Positions 27,549 to 37,192 of a stretch of 56,868 nucleotides of DNA are shown piece after piece. The first letter of the stretch is position 1; every line of letters starts with the position of its first letter. The stretch lies in NCBI GenBank assembly GCA_021821465.1, contig JAKACM010000020.1, positions 1 to 56,868 of the forward strand, written 5' to 3'. Origin of the DNA: Bacillota bacterium. GTDB taxonomy: Bacteria > Bacillota > Sulfobacillia > Sulfobacillales > Sulfobacillaceae. A program made the position numbers and the translations under genes. A model generated the notes under the pieces. It had not been told where the DNA came from. It saw only the letters and a program-made list of their open reading frames with translations, and searched no databases.

Positions 27549-28013
27549 ATGAAGAGTATAGTTTTTCGAATGTATCTTGTCGCTGCTGTATGGGCTCTTA
27601 TAGGAGCGGTCATTAATCTCGTGATAATGAGGGGGAGCGGATCCGAACCCCCCGGGCTCGCTATTGCCCTTGACCTTGGCATGGCCATTATTGTTTTTTT
27701 CACCGGGCGGCTGGCGAAAACCCAAAACGCATCGCCATGGCGGACCGGCAGTATCAGTGGTGGGATTTATGGGCTGTTATCTGCCTGGCCAACGCTGTTT
27801 GTTCATGTCACTCGCGCACAATTGCTCGCTCGTCTTAAAGGACGTCCGCTTTCACCTTCAGAAGTCTCCTTGTCTTTACGTATCGCTAATTCTCCCGCTG
27901 CGCACTGGCTGATATGGTTGGTCAGCGTCGTTTTTGGCCTTATCCTTGGTTTGATTATTGGAGGATTGGGTGGCGCAACTGTCAAGCGGGTAGGATCATC
28001 GCTTGACATTTGA
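27549..28013 (+). CDS. Hypothetical four-span membrane protein
   Basis: A 154-residue integral membrane protein with about four hydrophobic segments: near 8-28, 37-51, 66-85 and 122-145. The last has a glycine-rich end, LILGLIIGGLGGATVKR. GGGAGG lies just before the ATG at 27549, so the longer frame starting at 27246 is an artefact that runs through the IS200 remnant. I do not recognise the family. A perfect palindromic operator upstream suggests it is tightly controlled, perhaps as part of a stress or efflux response. Confidence 0.65.
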   Translation: MKSIVFRMYLVAAVWALIGAVINLVIMRGSGSEPPGLAIALDLGMAIIVFFTGRLAKTQNASPWRTGSISGGIYGLLSAWPTLFVHVTRAQLLARLKGRPLSPSEVSLSLRIANSPAAHWLIWLVSVVFGLILGLIIGGLGGATVKRVGSSLDI

Positions 28014-28386
28014 GAATGCGGCACGGGGATAAGAAGAATAAATATGCGAGCTTTGGATGGATGAAAATCTGGATCAAAATCACGTGTGAACCCTCGACCC
28101 TGATACAGGAGAATATCTGTGCATATTGTCAGGATCCTTTTGCGTTGCCATGCAGAGCTAAAGAAAATGGTTCCTGGTCTTTTCCACACGTTTTCTGTTG
28201 AAGAACAACAAGCACTGCCGAATTTGATTCCAATCGTTGCATACGAAGATCTGAGGAATCGGAAGAGTGCTGCTTGCATGAAGACACTCAAACTTGCAGG
28301 GCGTGAGGGCAGGTGGCGTAGAGTCCGGTGAAAGAAAAAATGCGCGCACCTTTTACTGAAGGGGCTGACTTCCGGAAGAGGTCAGC
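28014..28386. other. Intergenic gap with hairpin
   Basis: No gene supported. GGCTGAC (28363-28369) and GTCAGCC (28381-28387) form a short hairpin next to the stop codon of the opposing oligopeptidase gene. It may be its terminator, but no T-run follows. Confidence 0.4.
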
Positions 28387-30444
28387 CTACTCCATCAAAT
28401 CGATTTTGCTGAGAATAAAGGCGTATTCTTCGGCCAGTTCGCGCAGCCGCGCATAACGCCCCGAAGACCCTCCGTGACCTGCACCCATGTGCGTTTTGAG
28501 CACTAAGGTATGGTTATCTGTTTTTCTCTCCCGCAGACGGGCAGCAAACTTGGCTGGCTCAAAATACCCCACCCGGGGATCATTAAGCCCTGCATACATG
28601 TAAATGTGAGGATAAGGTTTAGGTTCCACGTTATCATAGGGACTGTATGATTTCATATACCGATAAGGTTCAGGCTGATGAGGATCGCCCCATTCGTTCC
28701 ACTCCAGTGTGGTCAAAGGGATATCAGAATCCAACATTGTGGTCACAACATCCACAAAGGGTACTCCCGGGGCAATCACTTGAAATAATTCGGGAGACAT
28801 ATTGAGAACCGCGCCCATGAGAAGACCTCCGGCACTCCGCCCTCTGGCGGCTAAGTGGCGCGGATCTGTCCAGTTGTTATTGATGAGATAGCGGGCGGCG
28901 GCGATAAAGTCGGTAAATGTATTCCGCTTCTTCATGAGCTTACCCTGCTCATACCACCACCGGCCTTGCTCTGCTCCCCCACGAACATGCGCAGTAGCCA
29001 TTACAACCCCCCGGTCCAACAAAGGGAGTCGACTTGATGCAAAAAACGGCTCCATGCTAAACCCGTATGCTCCATATCCATAGAGAACAAGAGGATGAGG
29101 CCCATTTTTTTGTAATACCTGTCGGGAATATACCATAGAAACGGGAATATCTGTTCCGTCCTCTGCAGTGGCCCATACCCGTTTCTGTTCGTAAAGTGCA
29201 GGATTAAATCCACCGGGCACTTCTTGTTGCCGCAAGATGTGCATGCTGTGGTCAGCCAGGTTCAAGCCGTATGTTCTGGGGGGCGTTAGAAATGATTCGT
29301 AGCGTATTAACACCTCATCGGGATTCGCGGAAAGATTTGCCCCCATTTCCACATGGTACAACGTCTCGGGCCACGGAAGCGGCCGCAATTGTCCTTGCCC
29401 ATAGGTCCAAATTTGAGTGAGACCGTTTTCTCGTCCTGCTATGAGGAGTCCATCCTTGAATGGGTAGACACGGTTTAGGTATTTTGTGTCGTTGTCCGGC
29501 ACCATGGACCTGCACTGAGTTGGCGGCAGTTGGTGATCGGGGCAGCTTAAGAGTTCGAAGTTAGGTTTTCCCCTATTAGTTAGCACGAGAAACTCTTGAT
29601 CTTGGTGTTCAAGTGAGTAAAGAACACCCGTCGTCCTTGGCCAGAAGATCGAAACGGTTTGCTCATGGTTAAGAGTGTTAAGTAAACGCACTTCACTGGT
29701 GGTCTTATTTTCAGAAGTAAAAAATAGGTAGCGACCATCGAGAGATTTGGTCAGGGCCAGAATAAAAGTATTGTCCGATTCTTCATAGACTAAGGAATCC
29801 TCCAAGGGAGGAGAACCCACCCGATGCCGCCATAAGCGATAGGGGCGTTGAGTGGGGTCAACGGTGACATAATAAATAAATTGTCCAGTGCCATCCCATT
29901 CCAAGCTTTGTTCGATGAATACATTGGGGATTGAATCCTCCAAAACTTCGTGGTTTTGTAAGTCTTTAATTCTCAACGTATACCGATCGGTTCCGTCGTG
30001 ATTTTCCAAAAACGCTAGGAATCGGTGATCGGAGCTCAGTCGGTAAAGCGAAACGTTCAGGAACTCCCCAGATAGTGCCAACGTATTAACATCGAGAATG
30101 ATTTCCTCTGGGCATTCATCTAATGCCTTTCGATTTTGAGCTCTTTTCCTTGCATATACGGGATACTCTTTGTCTGCCACCATGCGTTCATAATAGAAAA
30201 ACGAGCCATCTTGCACCGCTACTTCATTGTCGTTCTCAAGGGTGTGGGAGCGCATTTCGTCATAAAGTTCTTGGGTTAAGGAACTCAATGGCTGCATAAC
30301 GGACTGGTAATAATGATTTTCTTCTTCCAGATAGCGCAACACCTCGGGGTTATCTGGTTCTTTCAACCAATAATACTCGTCAGGACGTGAATCACCATGC
30401 AGATGATGCTCGTAGGGAATTTTTCGAGCCTTGGGTGGTTGCAT
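28387..30444 (-). CDS. ptrB: Oligopeptidase B-like S9A serine peptidase
   Basis: A 685-residue prolyl-oligopeptidase-family enzyme. The N-terminal part (about 1-400) is the beta-propeller lid, starting with RKIPYEHHLHGDSRPDEYYW. The C-terminal alpha/beta-hydrolase domain holds the catalytic serine in GRSAGGLLMGAV, the aspartate region near YAGLNDPRVGYFEP and the histidine in MGAGHGGSSGRY. Oligopeptidase B cleaves short peptides after basic residues in the cytosol. Length matches the family (about 680-710). GGGAGG lies 10 bases before the ATG at 30444; a TTG two codons earlier is also possible. Monocistronic by spacing. Confidence 0.92.
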   Translation of the reverse strand: MQPPKARKIPYEHHLHGDSRPDEYYWLKEPDNPEVLRYLEEENHYYQSVMQPLSSLTQELYDEMRSHTLENDNEVAVQDGSFFYYERMVADKEYPVYARKRAQNRKALDECPEEIILDVNTLALSGEFLNVSLYRLSSDHRFLAFLENHDGTDRYTLRIKDLQNHEVLEDSIPNVFIEQSLEWDGTGQFIYYVTVDPTQRPYRLWRHRVGSPPLEDSLVYEESDNTFILALTKSLDGRYLFFTSENKTTSEVRLLNTLNHEQTVSIFWPRTTGVLYSLEHQDQEFLVLTNRGKPNFELLSCPDHQLPPTQCRSMVPDNDTKYLNRVYPFKDGLLIAGRENGLTQIWTYGQGQLRPLPWPETLYHVEMGANLSANPDEVLIRYESFLTPPRTYGLNLADHSMHILRQQEVPGGFNPALYEQKRVWATAEDGTDIPVSMVYSRQVLQKNGPHPLVLYGYGAYGFSMEPFFASSRLPLLDRGVVMATAHVRGGAEQGRWWYEQGKLMKKRNTFTDFIAAARYLINNNWTDPRHLAARGRSAGGLLMGAVLNMSPELFQVIAPGVPFVDVVTTMLDSDIPLTTLEWNEWGDPHQPEPYRYMKSYSPYDNVEPKPYPHIYMYAGLNDPRVGYFEPAKFAARLRERKTDNHTLVLKTHMGAGHGGSSGRYARLRELAEEYAFILSKIDLME

Positions 30445-30717
30445 AATCAAAAATCCTCCCGTATTTGATTTTGGGGACAGTTACATTGATCTCGGTTCTC
30501 GAACATACTCCTAATTAGGGAAAAAATTAAGAAAACCCCCCAAAGAGTCTTCGTATCAAACGAAAATGTGTTAATCCAATATAACCAATGTACCCTAATT
30601 GATTGAGATCCGTCATCCCAGCAATGATAATATTCTTTTTGGGGGGGACATTTCAGTGTAATCGGGTCCAAGGAGTCACAATTGAGTCCATCCGTGACTA
30701 ATGCGCTAGAGATAGCT

Positions 30718-31128
30718 TTATTCGCCGCTCATAATAGTGGGAGGGTGAATCAAAAATCGGTATACCATGCCAAAAGATAGGGGATAAGTCTGCCGTTGAT
30801 CGAAAATCTCGCGAATCAAACTTTGTAGATGATGCGCCAGCATAACGAAAACAACAATAAAAAATCCCAAGGTTACAAGAAGCCACAAATTCAAAGATGC
30901 AATACTGGTGTATTTTAGTAGCATCAACCATGACATGCTTTGTAATAGCATGACGCCGTAAAAAGCATAAACAGTACGGTACACGGCTTGCCATTTTCGC
31001 AACCACACCCAGCCATCTTGACTGGTCGATGTCCAACGGTAAGGCCAGTCGCCCCTAAAATGCAGGTGTAATAATCGGTTCACGGCACACAATCCTTGGG
31101 CAATCATTACCAGTGCTAGAAGGAACAT
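30718..31128 (-). CDS. Hypothetical membrane protein
   Basis: A 136-residue protein with about three hydrophobic segments (near 1-16, 53-73 and 80-100) and a basic, aromatic loop between the first and second (HFRGDWPYRW). GGGAGG precedes the ATG closely. The family is not recognised. It lies between the oligopeptidase gene and the divergent MFS gene. Confidence 0.6.
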   Translation of the reverse strand: MFLLALVMIAQGLCAVNRLLHLHFRGDWPYRWTSTSQDGWVWLRKWQAVYRTVYAFYGVMLLQSMSWLMLLKYTSIASLNLWLLVTLGFFIVVFVMLAHHLQSLIREIFDQRQTYPLSFGMVYRFLIHPPTIMSGE

Positions 31129-31362
31129 GAACCTCCCTTCCTCTCCCTCGTCAGTATACCGTGTTTTCCGGCAAGACGTATACTAACCTTTCAAGTCCTG
31201 ATTTCGGGTCTTGGGAATAGAACCGGTCTCGGGCATGTCAAGAACCGAAAGGAACTCCGGACAATATGTCATGTTATTCATTACCTTTCGACAAATTATG
31301 TATGACGAGTACGGTTAAGATAGGCATAATGCTTATGATATTAAATAGGGAGGCCTTCTTGA

Positions 31363-32598
31363 ATGCCCAAATCCGTTTCCGTGTCAGTACCTCGGGAAGC
31401 ACGTGAGCTAGCCCAAAGCCGTGCTTTGGCGGCTGGCGGTGATGCCATGATTGAGGTGGCCATTGCCCTTCTCATTCTGCATCGAACCCACAGTCCTGCC
31501 GCGCTCGGGTTGGTTTTATCCATGCCCTGGTGGGCTGGAATTATCAGCAACTTAACTAGCACGGCCTGGATCGATCGCGTGTCACGCCGTTTGATTCTTG
31601 TTTGGGGTGATATACTTCGTGCAATTCTCGTTGTTGCTATTGCCGTTATCCCGTCGTTAATAGGGGATACCGTGGCTTATTTCTTGTTATTTGGCGTCGC
31701 GGCATTGTACAATACTTCATTTCAGGCCATGACCCCCGTTTTGTCAGGCGACAAACTCAAGACTATGATTGCGCTCATTCAGCAGTGGGAATCCTTGGCC
31801 GCTGCCGCTGCTTACCTTATTGTCAGTGTGGGATTTGTGCGGCCAAGCACCATCCCATGGATCTTTTCTGTGGCGGCGATATTGTTTGTGTTGTCCGCAC
31901 TGCGCATCGGTACGATTAAAGCCGCAGTAAATGCCTGGCACCCACAAGGTGATTTTCCGACTGCGCCCACCTCTACGCGGAAGCAATACAGTGAAGGTTT
32001 TGCTGCCTTTCGAAAGAATCCTACCTTGTCTTGGCTGACGGTCATCAGTTTTTTCGGTGCCGTGTTAGTGTTTGGGTTTAATGTGATTACCGCGCCGGCT
32101 ATGCGCCGCGTATGGCATCAGCCTACGGCTCATTATGGTTGGGCTTTGCTGGCTATTGCTATTGGTCAATGGGTGGGCGGAAAACTCCTTAGCACGGAAA
32201 AGGTTCAGAAAATGACTTCAAAGATGCGTGTTGTCATCGGATTTTCCGGTCTGTCTCTCGGATTTCTGGCTCTGGGCATATGGCATGAAATATTGGTGGC
32301 ATTGCTTATTTTGGCTGTCGGGGGGATAGCTAATGCCTTGGCGTCTCGAGCAATTTCCCAATGGATTCAGACCCATACCCCCAAGAACATTCTGGGACGC
32401 ATCATGTCTTTGAGAGGCCTGTTCCTCATCTCGGGTGCGGGAATTGGGTCTTTGGCGGCTGGTGTCGTGGTTACTCGTTTCGGCGTAATTACAACCTTTT
32501 ACTCGTGGGGGGTGTTAGGTATTTTGATTGTGTTGGCCGTAGGCGCAATTCCTTTGCTTCAGCCTCAGGAGTCTTCTTCAGAACCACAACAAAAATGA
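31363..32598 (+). CDS. MFS transporter (MFS_3/enterobactin-exporter-like)
   Basis: A 411-residue permease with about 12 hydrophobic segments. The start region (SRALAAGGDAMIEVAIALLI) and the middle signature YNTSFQAMTPVLSGDKL followed by IQQWESLAAAAAYLI resemble the MFS_3 group of drug and siderophore exporters, in which the 'P-x-L' segment after helix 4 is typical. A loop with IDRVSRRLIL stands at the 2-3 position. Normal length. GGGAGG precedes the ATG by about 11 bases. It is one of several exporters in this window and stands alone. Substrate unknown. Confidence 0.85.
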   Translation: MPKSVSVSVPREARELAQSRALAAGGDAMIEVAIALLILHRTHSPAALGLVLSMPWWAGIISNLTSTAWIDRVSRRLILVWGDILRAILVVAIAVIPSLIGDTVAYFLLFGVAALYNTSFQAMTPVLSGDKLKTMIALIQQWESLAAAAAYLIVSVGFVRPSTIPWIFSVAAILFVLSALRIGTIKAAVNAWHPQGDFPTAPTSTRKQYSEGFAAFRKNPTLSWLTVISFFGAVLVFGFNVITAPAMRRVWHQPTAHYGWALLAIAIGQWVGGKLLSTEKVQKMTSKMRVVIGFSGLSLGFLALGIWHEILVALLILAVGGIANALASRAISQWIQTHTPKNILGRIMSLRGLFLISGAGIGSLAAGVVVTRFGVITTFYSWGVLGILIVLAVGAIPLLQPQESSSEPQQK

Positions 32599-33089
32599 CA
32601 CCGTTTAACGGATTTGAGCCAGGAAGCATATTTCCGGGGCAGGCACAACGCCAAACACATTTCGGTAGACATGTAAAGTTCTCGCTGTCCGCCACCACAG
32701 CTTTACCCTCACCAATGCTCCATTTGCCATCCCAGGCCGAAAGACGCATTCCCCAAGCTTGGGTGGTGCTAAGAAACCCTGACCCTGGCGCTATGCGGCA
32801 AATTCTCAGAAGGCACCGTGCCCCACGCGGCCGACCGCCGGTACGTGAGTGTTCCCGTGGAGATGCCCAATTCTGGAATGGAGGGAAATCTTCGTACCAC
32901 CGGATGTGTAGAAAAATTGGCTGACAGCAAATGAAGGTCAAGAGATTAATCCTGTTCCATGCCAATAGGTGTTACTTTATCCCACACACTGCTCTATGCA
33001 CTTCATGCCACGATGCGTTCCCTGAGACGAAGTGTCCATATGTTGTAAGCGTGCTCATCAAATATTTACGCCATGACATGAACTGAAAA
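32599..33089. other. Intergenic region after MFS gene
   Basis: No gene supported in 490 bp. Open frames on both strands (32489-32965 minus, 32361-32924 plus) lack ribosome binding sites, and the plus one is mainly a shadow of the MFS gene. Confidence 0.45.
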
Positions 33090-33120
33090 ATAAGAGGAAG
33101 CCTTTTGGGCTTCCTCTTAT
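33090..33120 (-). terminator. Rho-independent terminator of the small membrane protein gene
   Basis: A perfect 13-bp stem, ATAAGAGGAAGCC with GGCTTCCTCTTAT (33090-33102/33108-33120), five-base loop. On the minus strand it is followed by TTTTTC, as expected for the terminator of the gene ending at 33147. Confidence 0.8.
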
Positions 33121-33146
33121 GATAAAAACTAATATCCGGGTGTCTT

Positions 33147-33509
33147 TTACGCGGCGTGATGGCGATGTTCGGGCGATCCCGAAATCTTGGGACCCACTAC
33201 AGCTTGCCAAATGCCACCTATCAAGGCAATTAAACCGGCTAGCATAGTTATCCATAACGCCGTGCCAAAGTGTGTGAAACTGTAGAAGAATGGTGTCAAA
33301 CCCATGTACAATCCGAATAATGCGGTTAAATAATAGCGCCAGACCATACTACCGGGAACAAATAAGCCCCAGATACTTGCGATCAGAATAAGTAACCCGA
33401 AAATAATTGCACTAGTAACATAGGCACTTGAGTGCATGGGATTTAATGCCCAAGCCGAGACAAAGAACCAAACGCCTACAATCGCTAACACGATGTTTCG
33501 CCAGGTCAT
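33147..33509 (-). CDS. Small four-span membrane protein, SPW-repeat-like
   Basis: A 120-residue protein with four hydrophobic segments in two similar halves. Each half has a Trp near the start and a small-residue/Pro motif (WFFVSAWALNP; then FGLYMGLTPFFYS). This is reminiscent of SPW-repeat membrane proteins, although the exact motif is not perfect. The C-terminus is histidine-rich (PEHRHHAA). GAGGAGG precedes the ATG. Function unknown in the family. It has its own terminator. Confidence 0.65.
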   Translation of the reverse strand: MTWRNIVLAIVGVWFFVSAWALNPMHSSAYVTSAIIFGLLILIASIWGLFVPGSMVWRYYLTALFGLYMGLTPFFYSFTHFGTALWITMLAGLIALIGGIWQAVVGPKISGSPEHRHHAA

Positions 33510-33835
33510 CTGTACTACCTCCTCACCATCAGTTACTGTTTGTTATAAGGTTCAGGCCCTCTGACACCGATTTAACACAAAATGCGATAAGTTGAAAGTG
33601 CCGGAATCGGCCACAAAAAGGAAAGGATGGATGATATTCCCCATTTATCGCGTCAAGGCTTTAAGAGTCTCATTGGCGTTTCTTGATTCTCGCTACTGCT
33701 GAAAAATATTGTTGGGACGTTGATCCATATGAAAGAGGAGGCATGAGAAGGTCTTATATTGTCTCTAAAACTCTTAGGATGACGGAGTAAAATACAGTCG
33801 CCGGAACGCCAGGTTTAATTTGCCAGTTTTTGTCG
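33510..33835. other. Intergenic region between small membrane gene and tag
   Basis: No gene or clear signal in these 326 bp. Confidence 0.4.
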
Positions 33836-34423
33836 TTATTGCGGAAGTTCTACAGTCCCGGGATGCCCTAGGACTAAATATCTCTCACACTGTGTCAGAT
33901 GATCAACTACCAAACCCACAGCTTGACAATAAGAATAACAAACGGTTGGGCCCACAAAGCGAAAGCCTCGGTGCTTCAGATCACGGCTAATACGTTCGGC
34001 AAGGGGGGAAAAAGGTGGAATCTGACTAGACTCCTGATAATGGTGAATTTCCGGTACATAGTTAACAAATGCCCACAAATATTTTGCGAACGAGCCATGT
34101 TCCTGTTGAATTTGGATAAATTCCCGAGAATTGTGTATGGCCGCTTCAATCTTTGCGCGATTACGGATCAGATCGGCATTTGCCAGAAGTGAGTCAATCT
34201 CATTGGATGAAAAGCCGGCGACCACCTTCGGGGTAAATTGTGAAAATGCACGCCGAAAGGCTTCACGCTTTTTTAAAACGGTTAACCAGCTTAGGCCCGC
34301 TTGCATTCCTTCCAGAATTAACATTTCTAAAAGTCGTGAATCATCTGTGACGGGGACGCCCCATTCTAGGTCGTGGTAGGCTTGATATAGTGGATTTTGT
34401 GTTGCCCAGGCACAATCGGTCAT
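33836..34423 (-). CDS. tag: DNA-3-methyladenine glycosylase I
   Basis: A 195-residue helix-hairpin-helix-fold repair enzyme that removes 3-methyladenine from alkylated DNA. The N-terminus (CAWATQNPLYQAYHDLEWG) matches Tag, with the HDxEWG signature, and EGMQAGLSW contains the conserved QAGLSW. The zinc ligands are expected from Cys4, His17 and a C-terminal pair; GFRFVGPTVCYSYCQAVGLV is the conserved Tag C-terminal segment, though the final histidine is not obvious to me. AGGAG lies 9 bases before the ATG at 34423, so the upstream ATG codons are not used. Confidence 0.93.
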   Translation of the reverse strand: MTDCAWATQNPLYQAYHDLEWGVPVTDDSRLLEMLILEGMQAGLSWLTVLKKREAFRRAFSQFTPKVVAGFSSNEIDSLLANADLIRNRAKIEAAIHNSREFIQIQQEHGSFAKYLWAFVNYVPEIHHYQESSQIPPFSPLAERISRDLKHRGFRFVGPTVCYSYCQAVGLVVDHLTQCERYLVLGHPGTVELPQ

Positions 34424-34707
34424 GGTAAGTAATCTCCTTGAGTAGAGCACCATTAGTACCAATAGATTATCACAGAAATGAGGGCATCAACGAACAACCT
34501 TAGCAAAAGTTTTCGAAATCTGGGTCGAGCCTCCGTCCATCACATGGGTGAGTCATGTTCTCGGCACACAGGAGCACCGGTTTCACGACGTTTCGTTGAC
34601 AACCGCGGAACATTTCTCAAGTCATTCGCTGGGAGAGCTGTTCTCTGATGGTTCCGATAGTCTACGGCCGTTAGCGAATTTGCTCTTGCCCTTTTTCTAA
34701 ACTGCCG

Positions 34708-35472
34708 TCACAGATCGGATGAGACCCCAAAGAGCCGACGGGCGTTAAGAGTTGTTTGACCCATCCAATCGAAAGATCTGGGGGCAATTTGATTCAAGGT
34801 CGCGACCAGCTGAGCAATTATGGCGGGGGAACTTATGCGATGTCCTATGTGTGGCCAAGGACTGTCTGTTTCCAAAATTACCCTTTGTGGAGACAGCAGA
34901 GATAATAGATGCCGATCACGGGGATAGAAACTGATATCGGGGGTAATTCCCACGTAATAGCCTCTTTTTGCGATTTCGTGGAGTATATCCCGCGGTGCTT
35001 TTAACCAATGAAATACAACACGGTGCAAATTTGGGAATTCTTCGAGGATTCGCAGCATGGGTTCCGTAGCTTCATGCACGGCATGGATAATTACAGCGAG
35101 GTCTTTTCTTTCGGCCCACCCTAACTGAATATACACAGCGTGCCAATTGCGATTGAATTGTGAGCGGGTGAGAAACCGGTAAGTGGGCAATCCAATTTCA
35201 CCTATTGCCGCAATGGGTTCCTGTTCAACAATACGCGCTGTTTCGAGTAATGCCTCTGGGGAATGGTCATATTCAGGGTGCAATCCAATCGCACGGAGGT
35301 AGCGCAACGAATAGGAGGGCAATGTGGCAAGAAGTTGCGACTGACGTCGGTATGCAACCGGCCCCGTGGCTACCAAAACCCAGTGGGTCACGTTGTGTCT
35401 CAGGGCAAGATTCACTGCGTAACTCAAATTTGATAGTTCGTCCAAGTGAACGTGGGTATCCCATATCTCCAT
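34708..35472 (-). CDS. TatD family metal-dependent hydrolase
   Basis: A 254-residue TIM-barrel metallo-hydrolase of the TatD family (nucleases that trim DNA or RNA in cytosol). Metal ligands are visible: DTHVHLD at the N-terminus, Glu in AIGEIGLP, His in VIIHAVHEAT and VVFHWLKA, and Asp in LETDSPWPH. The C-terminus NARRLFG is typical. Length is normal (about 255-265). It lies downstream of no close partner; tag is 285 bp further along the same strand, and a uracil-DNA glycosylase is nearby. Exact substrate uncertain. Confidence 0.9.
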   Translation of the reverse strand: MEIWDTHVHLDELSNLSYAVNLALRHNVTHWVLVATGPVAYRRQSQLLATLPSYSLRYLRAIGLHPEYDHSPEALLETARIVEQEPIAAIGEIGLPTYRFLTRSQFNRNWHAVYIQLGWAERKDLAVIIHAVHEATEPMLRILEEFPNLHRVVFHWLKAPRDILHEIAKRGYYVGITPDISFYPRDRHLLSLLSPQRVILETDSPWPHIGHRISSPAIIAQLVATLNQIAPRSFDWMGQTTLNARRLFGVSSDL

Positions 35473-35504
35473 GATTCATTAGTATACTAAATTTACGGTT
35501 CTGC

Positions 35505-35805
35505 TTGCCTCTTTTATCCAGCGCGCCGGGATCGCCCGACAACACCCGGCGCAAGGAATGCACCGTAGATAAAATCACGTCGATTACGATGGTCAAGCGG
35601 GCGGTCAAACACGGATTTCGAGCGCAATACGTGCTGACCGATAGTGGGTTTAGCCGCAAAGGGTTCATCCAGGCGATGCGGGAGATTAAAAACCACGCGC
35701 TGCACGTGGTGTGTGGGGTGCGCAAAGACAAGCGTCAGTATCTCTACCGAGGGAAAAAGTTGGACGTCCAGACCCTGCACGCGACCCAAAGTAGAGTAGG
35801 AGGCC
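35505..35805 (+). pseudogene. IS4-family transposase fragment
   Basis: About 95 codons match the middle of an IS4-type DDE transposase: KITSITMVKRAVKHGFRAQY, then VLTDSGFSRKGFIQAMREIK with the DSWF-like second Asp motif (here DSGF), then HVVCGVRKDKRQYLYRGKKL. Both ends are missing; the frame runs into a hairpin at 35792. It is a leftover of an insertion, not a working gene. Confidence 0.75.
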
Positions 35806-35827
35806 CCTTCCGAGGCTTCCTACTCTA
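35792..35827. repeat. Large hairpin ending the IS4 fragment
   Basis: TAGAGTAGGAGGCC (35792-35805) pairs with GGCTTCCTACTCTA (35814-35827), one G-T wobble and an 8-base loop. It could be a terminator without T-run or a rearranged element end. The transposase frame stops making sense exactly where it begins. Confidence 0.6.
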
Positions 35828-36286
35828 CCCATCAATATCCCAATGCACCGTAAGACCCCAATCTTTAGCGATGGGGACATCATGAGTTCACATGCAGGCG
35901 AAAGTTTTCCCGGCTCCCTCCGACCCTCCATATTTTGTTGTATGCTTAATAGTATCGGCCCAACGAAAAATGGGATACGTGCGGTTGTCTTCCGCAATTG
36001 GGGGAACGTAAAAGCTCTCGCGACGTCCAGCAGACGTTAACGGAATGCCGCCAAACAAGGATAAGTCGGCGAAGATTTCGGGCGGGTGGCTCAGGGTGTG
36101 TGGCTCGCCCGAGGCGGGTAAATCAGATGAGGGGGTGCCCTGGGCGGCATCACGGTCCGGTCCGAGATACAGTTTGGGAGGCGCATAGTGCCCCTACGTA
36201 AGAGGATCAAAGCCTACCATTGTTTAGGAGAGGGAGGAGGCGGATCGCTCTTTCAAGGTTGAACCTGGATCCGCCGTTACTTGCGA
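35828..36286. other. Gap before the uracil-DNA glycosylase
   Basis: No gene supported in about 460 bp. Short frames at 35843-36201 lack ribosome binding sites. Confidence 0.4.
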
Positions 36287-37015
36287 ATGGAACACAATTG
36301 CCAGGATCTTAATGAGGCCATAATATCTTGTCGTCAATGTCCCAGATTGGTTGAATGGAGAGAGTTTGTCGCTTTACACAAGGTTCGGAGATTTCAGCAT
36401 GAAACCTACTGGGGTAAACCTTTACCAGGATTTGGCGACACAAAGGCTGAGCTTGTCATCGTCGGTCTCGCACCCGCCGCTCATGGAGGAAACCGAACGG
36501 GGAGAATGTTTACGGGCGATGATTCCGGAAACTGGCTGATAGATGCTCTTTACCATACCGGGTTTGCCAATCAAAACCGTAGTGAGAGGGCAGATGACGG
36601 ATTAATTCTTACCAATGCCTACGTTACTGCGGGAGTGCGGTGTGCACCACCGCAAAATAAACCGACTCGTGAGGAGAAAGTTAACTGTTTTCACTTTTTA
36701 GAGGACGAAATTAATCTGATTAAACCTCGGGTAATCGTAGTTTTGGGGCGTTTTGCTTATGACAGTTTTCGTCAATACCTGGGCACTTTAGACATTAAGG
36801 CGCCGCCGGCATCGAATTTTGGGCACGGGCGACGAATAACATGGGATACCATACAAGCACGTCAAGTTACTTTATTAATGTCCTATCACCCCAGCCGCCA
36901 AAACACACAAACCAAAAAACTCACCCGTCCCATGTTTTTGGACATCTTCGAAATGGCTCGAACTATATTGAAAAACAGGGAAGGATTGGATAAGAAACCA
37001 TTGTACCGGCAATAA
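36287..37015 (+). CDS. Family 5 uracil-DNA glycosylase (UdgB-like, 4Fe-4S)
   Basis: A 242-residue enzyme that excises uracil and related damaged bases from DNA. The Fe-S ligands are recognisable: the CRQC pair near the N-terminus, Cys in GVRCAPP and Cys in VNCFHF. The active-site motif GLAPAAHGGNRTGRMF, continuing TGDDSGNWL, and the second motif SYHPSRQNTQTKKLT are diagnostic for family 5, which lacks the usual catalytic Asp of family 1. ATG at 36287 is my choice; an in-frame TTG lies two codons earlier and no strong Shine-Dalgarno is visible. Neighbours tag and tatD also act on DNA. Confidence 0.9.
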   Translation: MEHNCQDLNEAIISCRQCPRLVEWREFVALHKVRRFQHETYWGKPLPGFGDTKAELVIVGLAPAAHGGNRTGRMFTGDDSGNWLIDALYHTGFANQNRSERADDGLILTNAYVTAGVRCAPPQNKPTREEKVNCFHFLEDEINLIKPRVIVVLGRFAYDSFRQYLGTLDIKAPPASNFGHGRRITWDTIQARQVTLLMSYHPSRQNTQTKKLTRPMFLDIFEMARTILKNREGLDKKPLYRQ

Positions 37016-37192
37016 CATACTTAAGAGTACAGAGTTCCCAATAAACCTGTGGTAAAATTAAGTAAAAAATAATAGAAAAAACTAACTATTTATTTTGATC
37101 GTTATGACTTTGAAAATATCAAGCAATAAAATTCCTCTCTTCACTCTGTTGGCATTATTCCTCGAATGTCTTGTTGAGAGGAGGTGAGTGTC

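Noticed and set aside
32361-32924. 187-codon plus-strand frame overlapping the MFS gene end
   Set aside because: First part is an out-of-frame shadow of the MFS gene; the rest has basic, low-sense composition.
35505-35885. Reading the IS4 fragment as a complete small gene
   Set aside because: It lacks the first and last DDE motifs and the frame dissolves in a hairpin.
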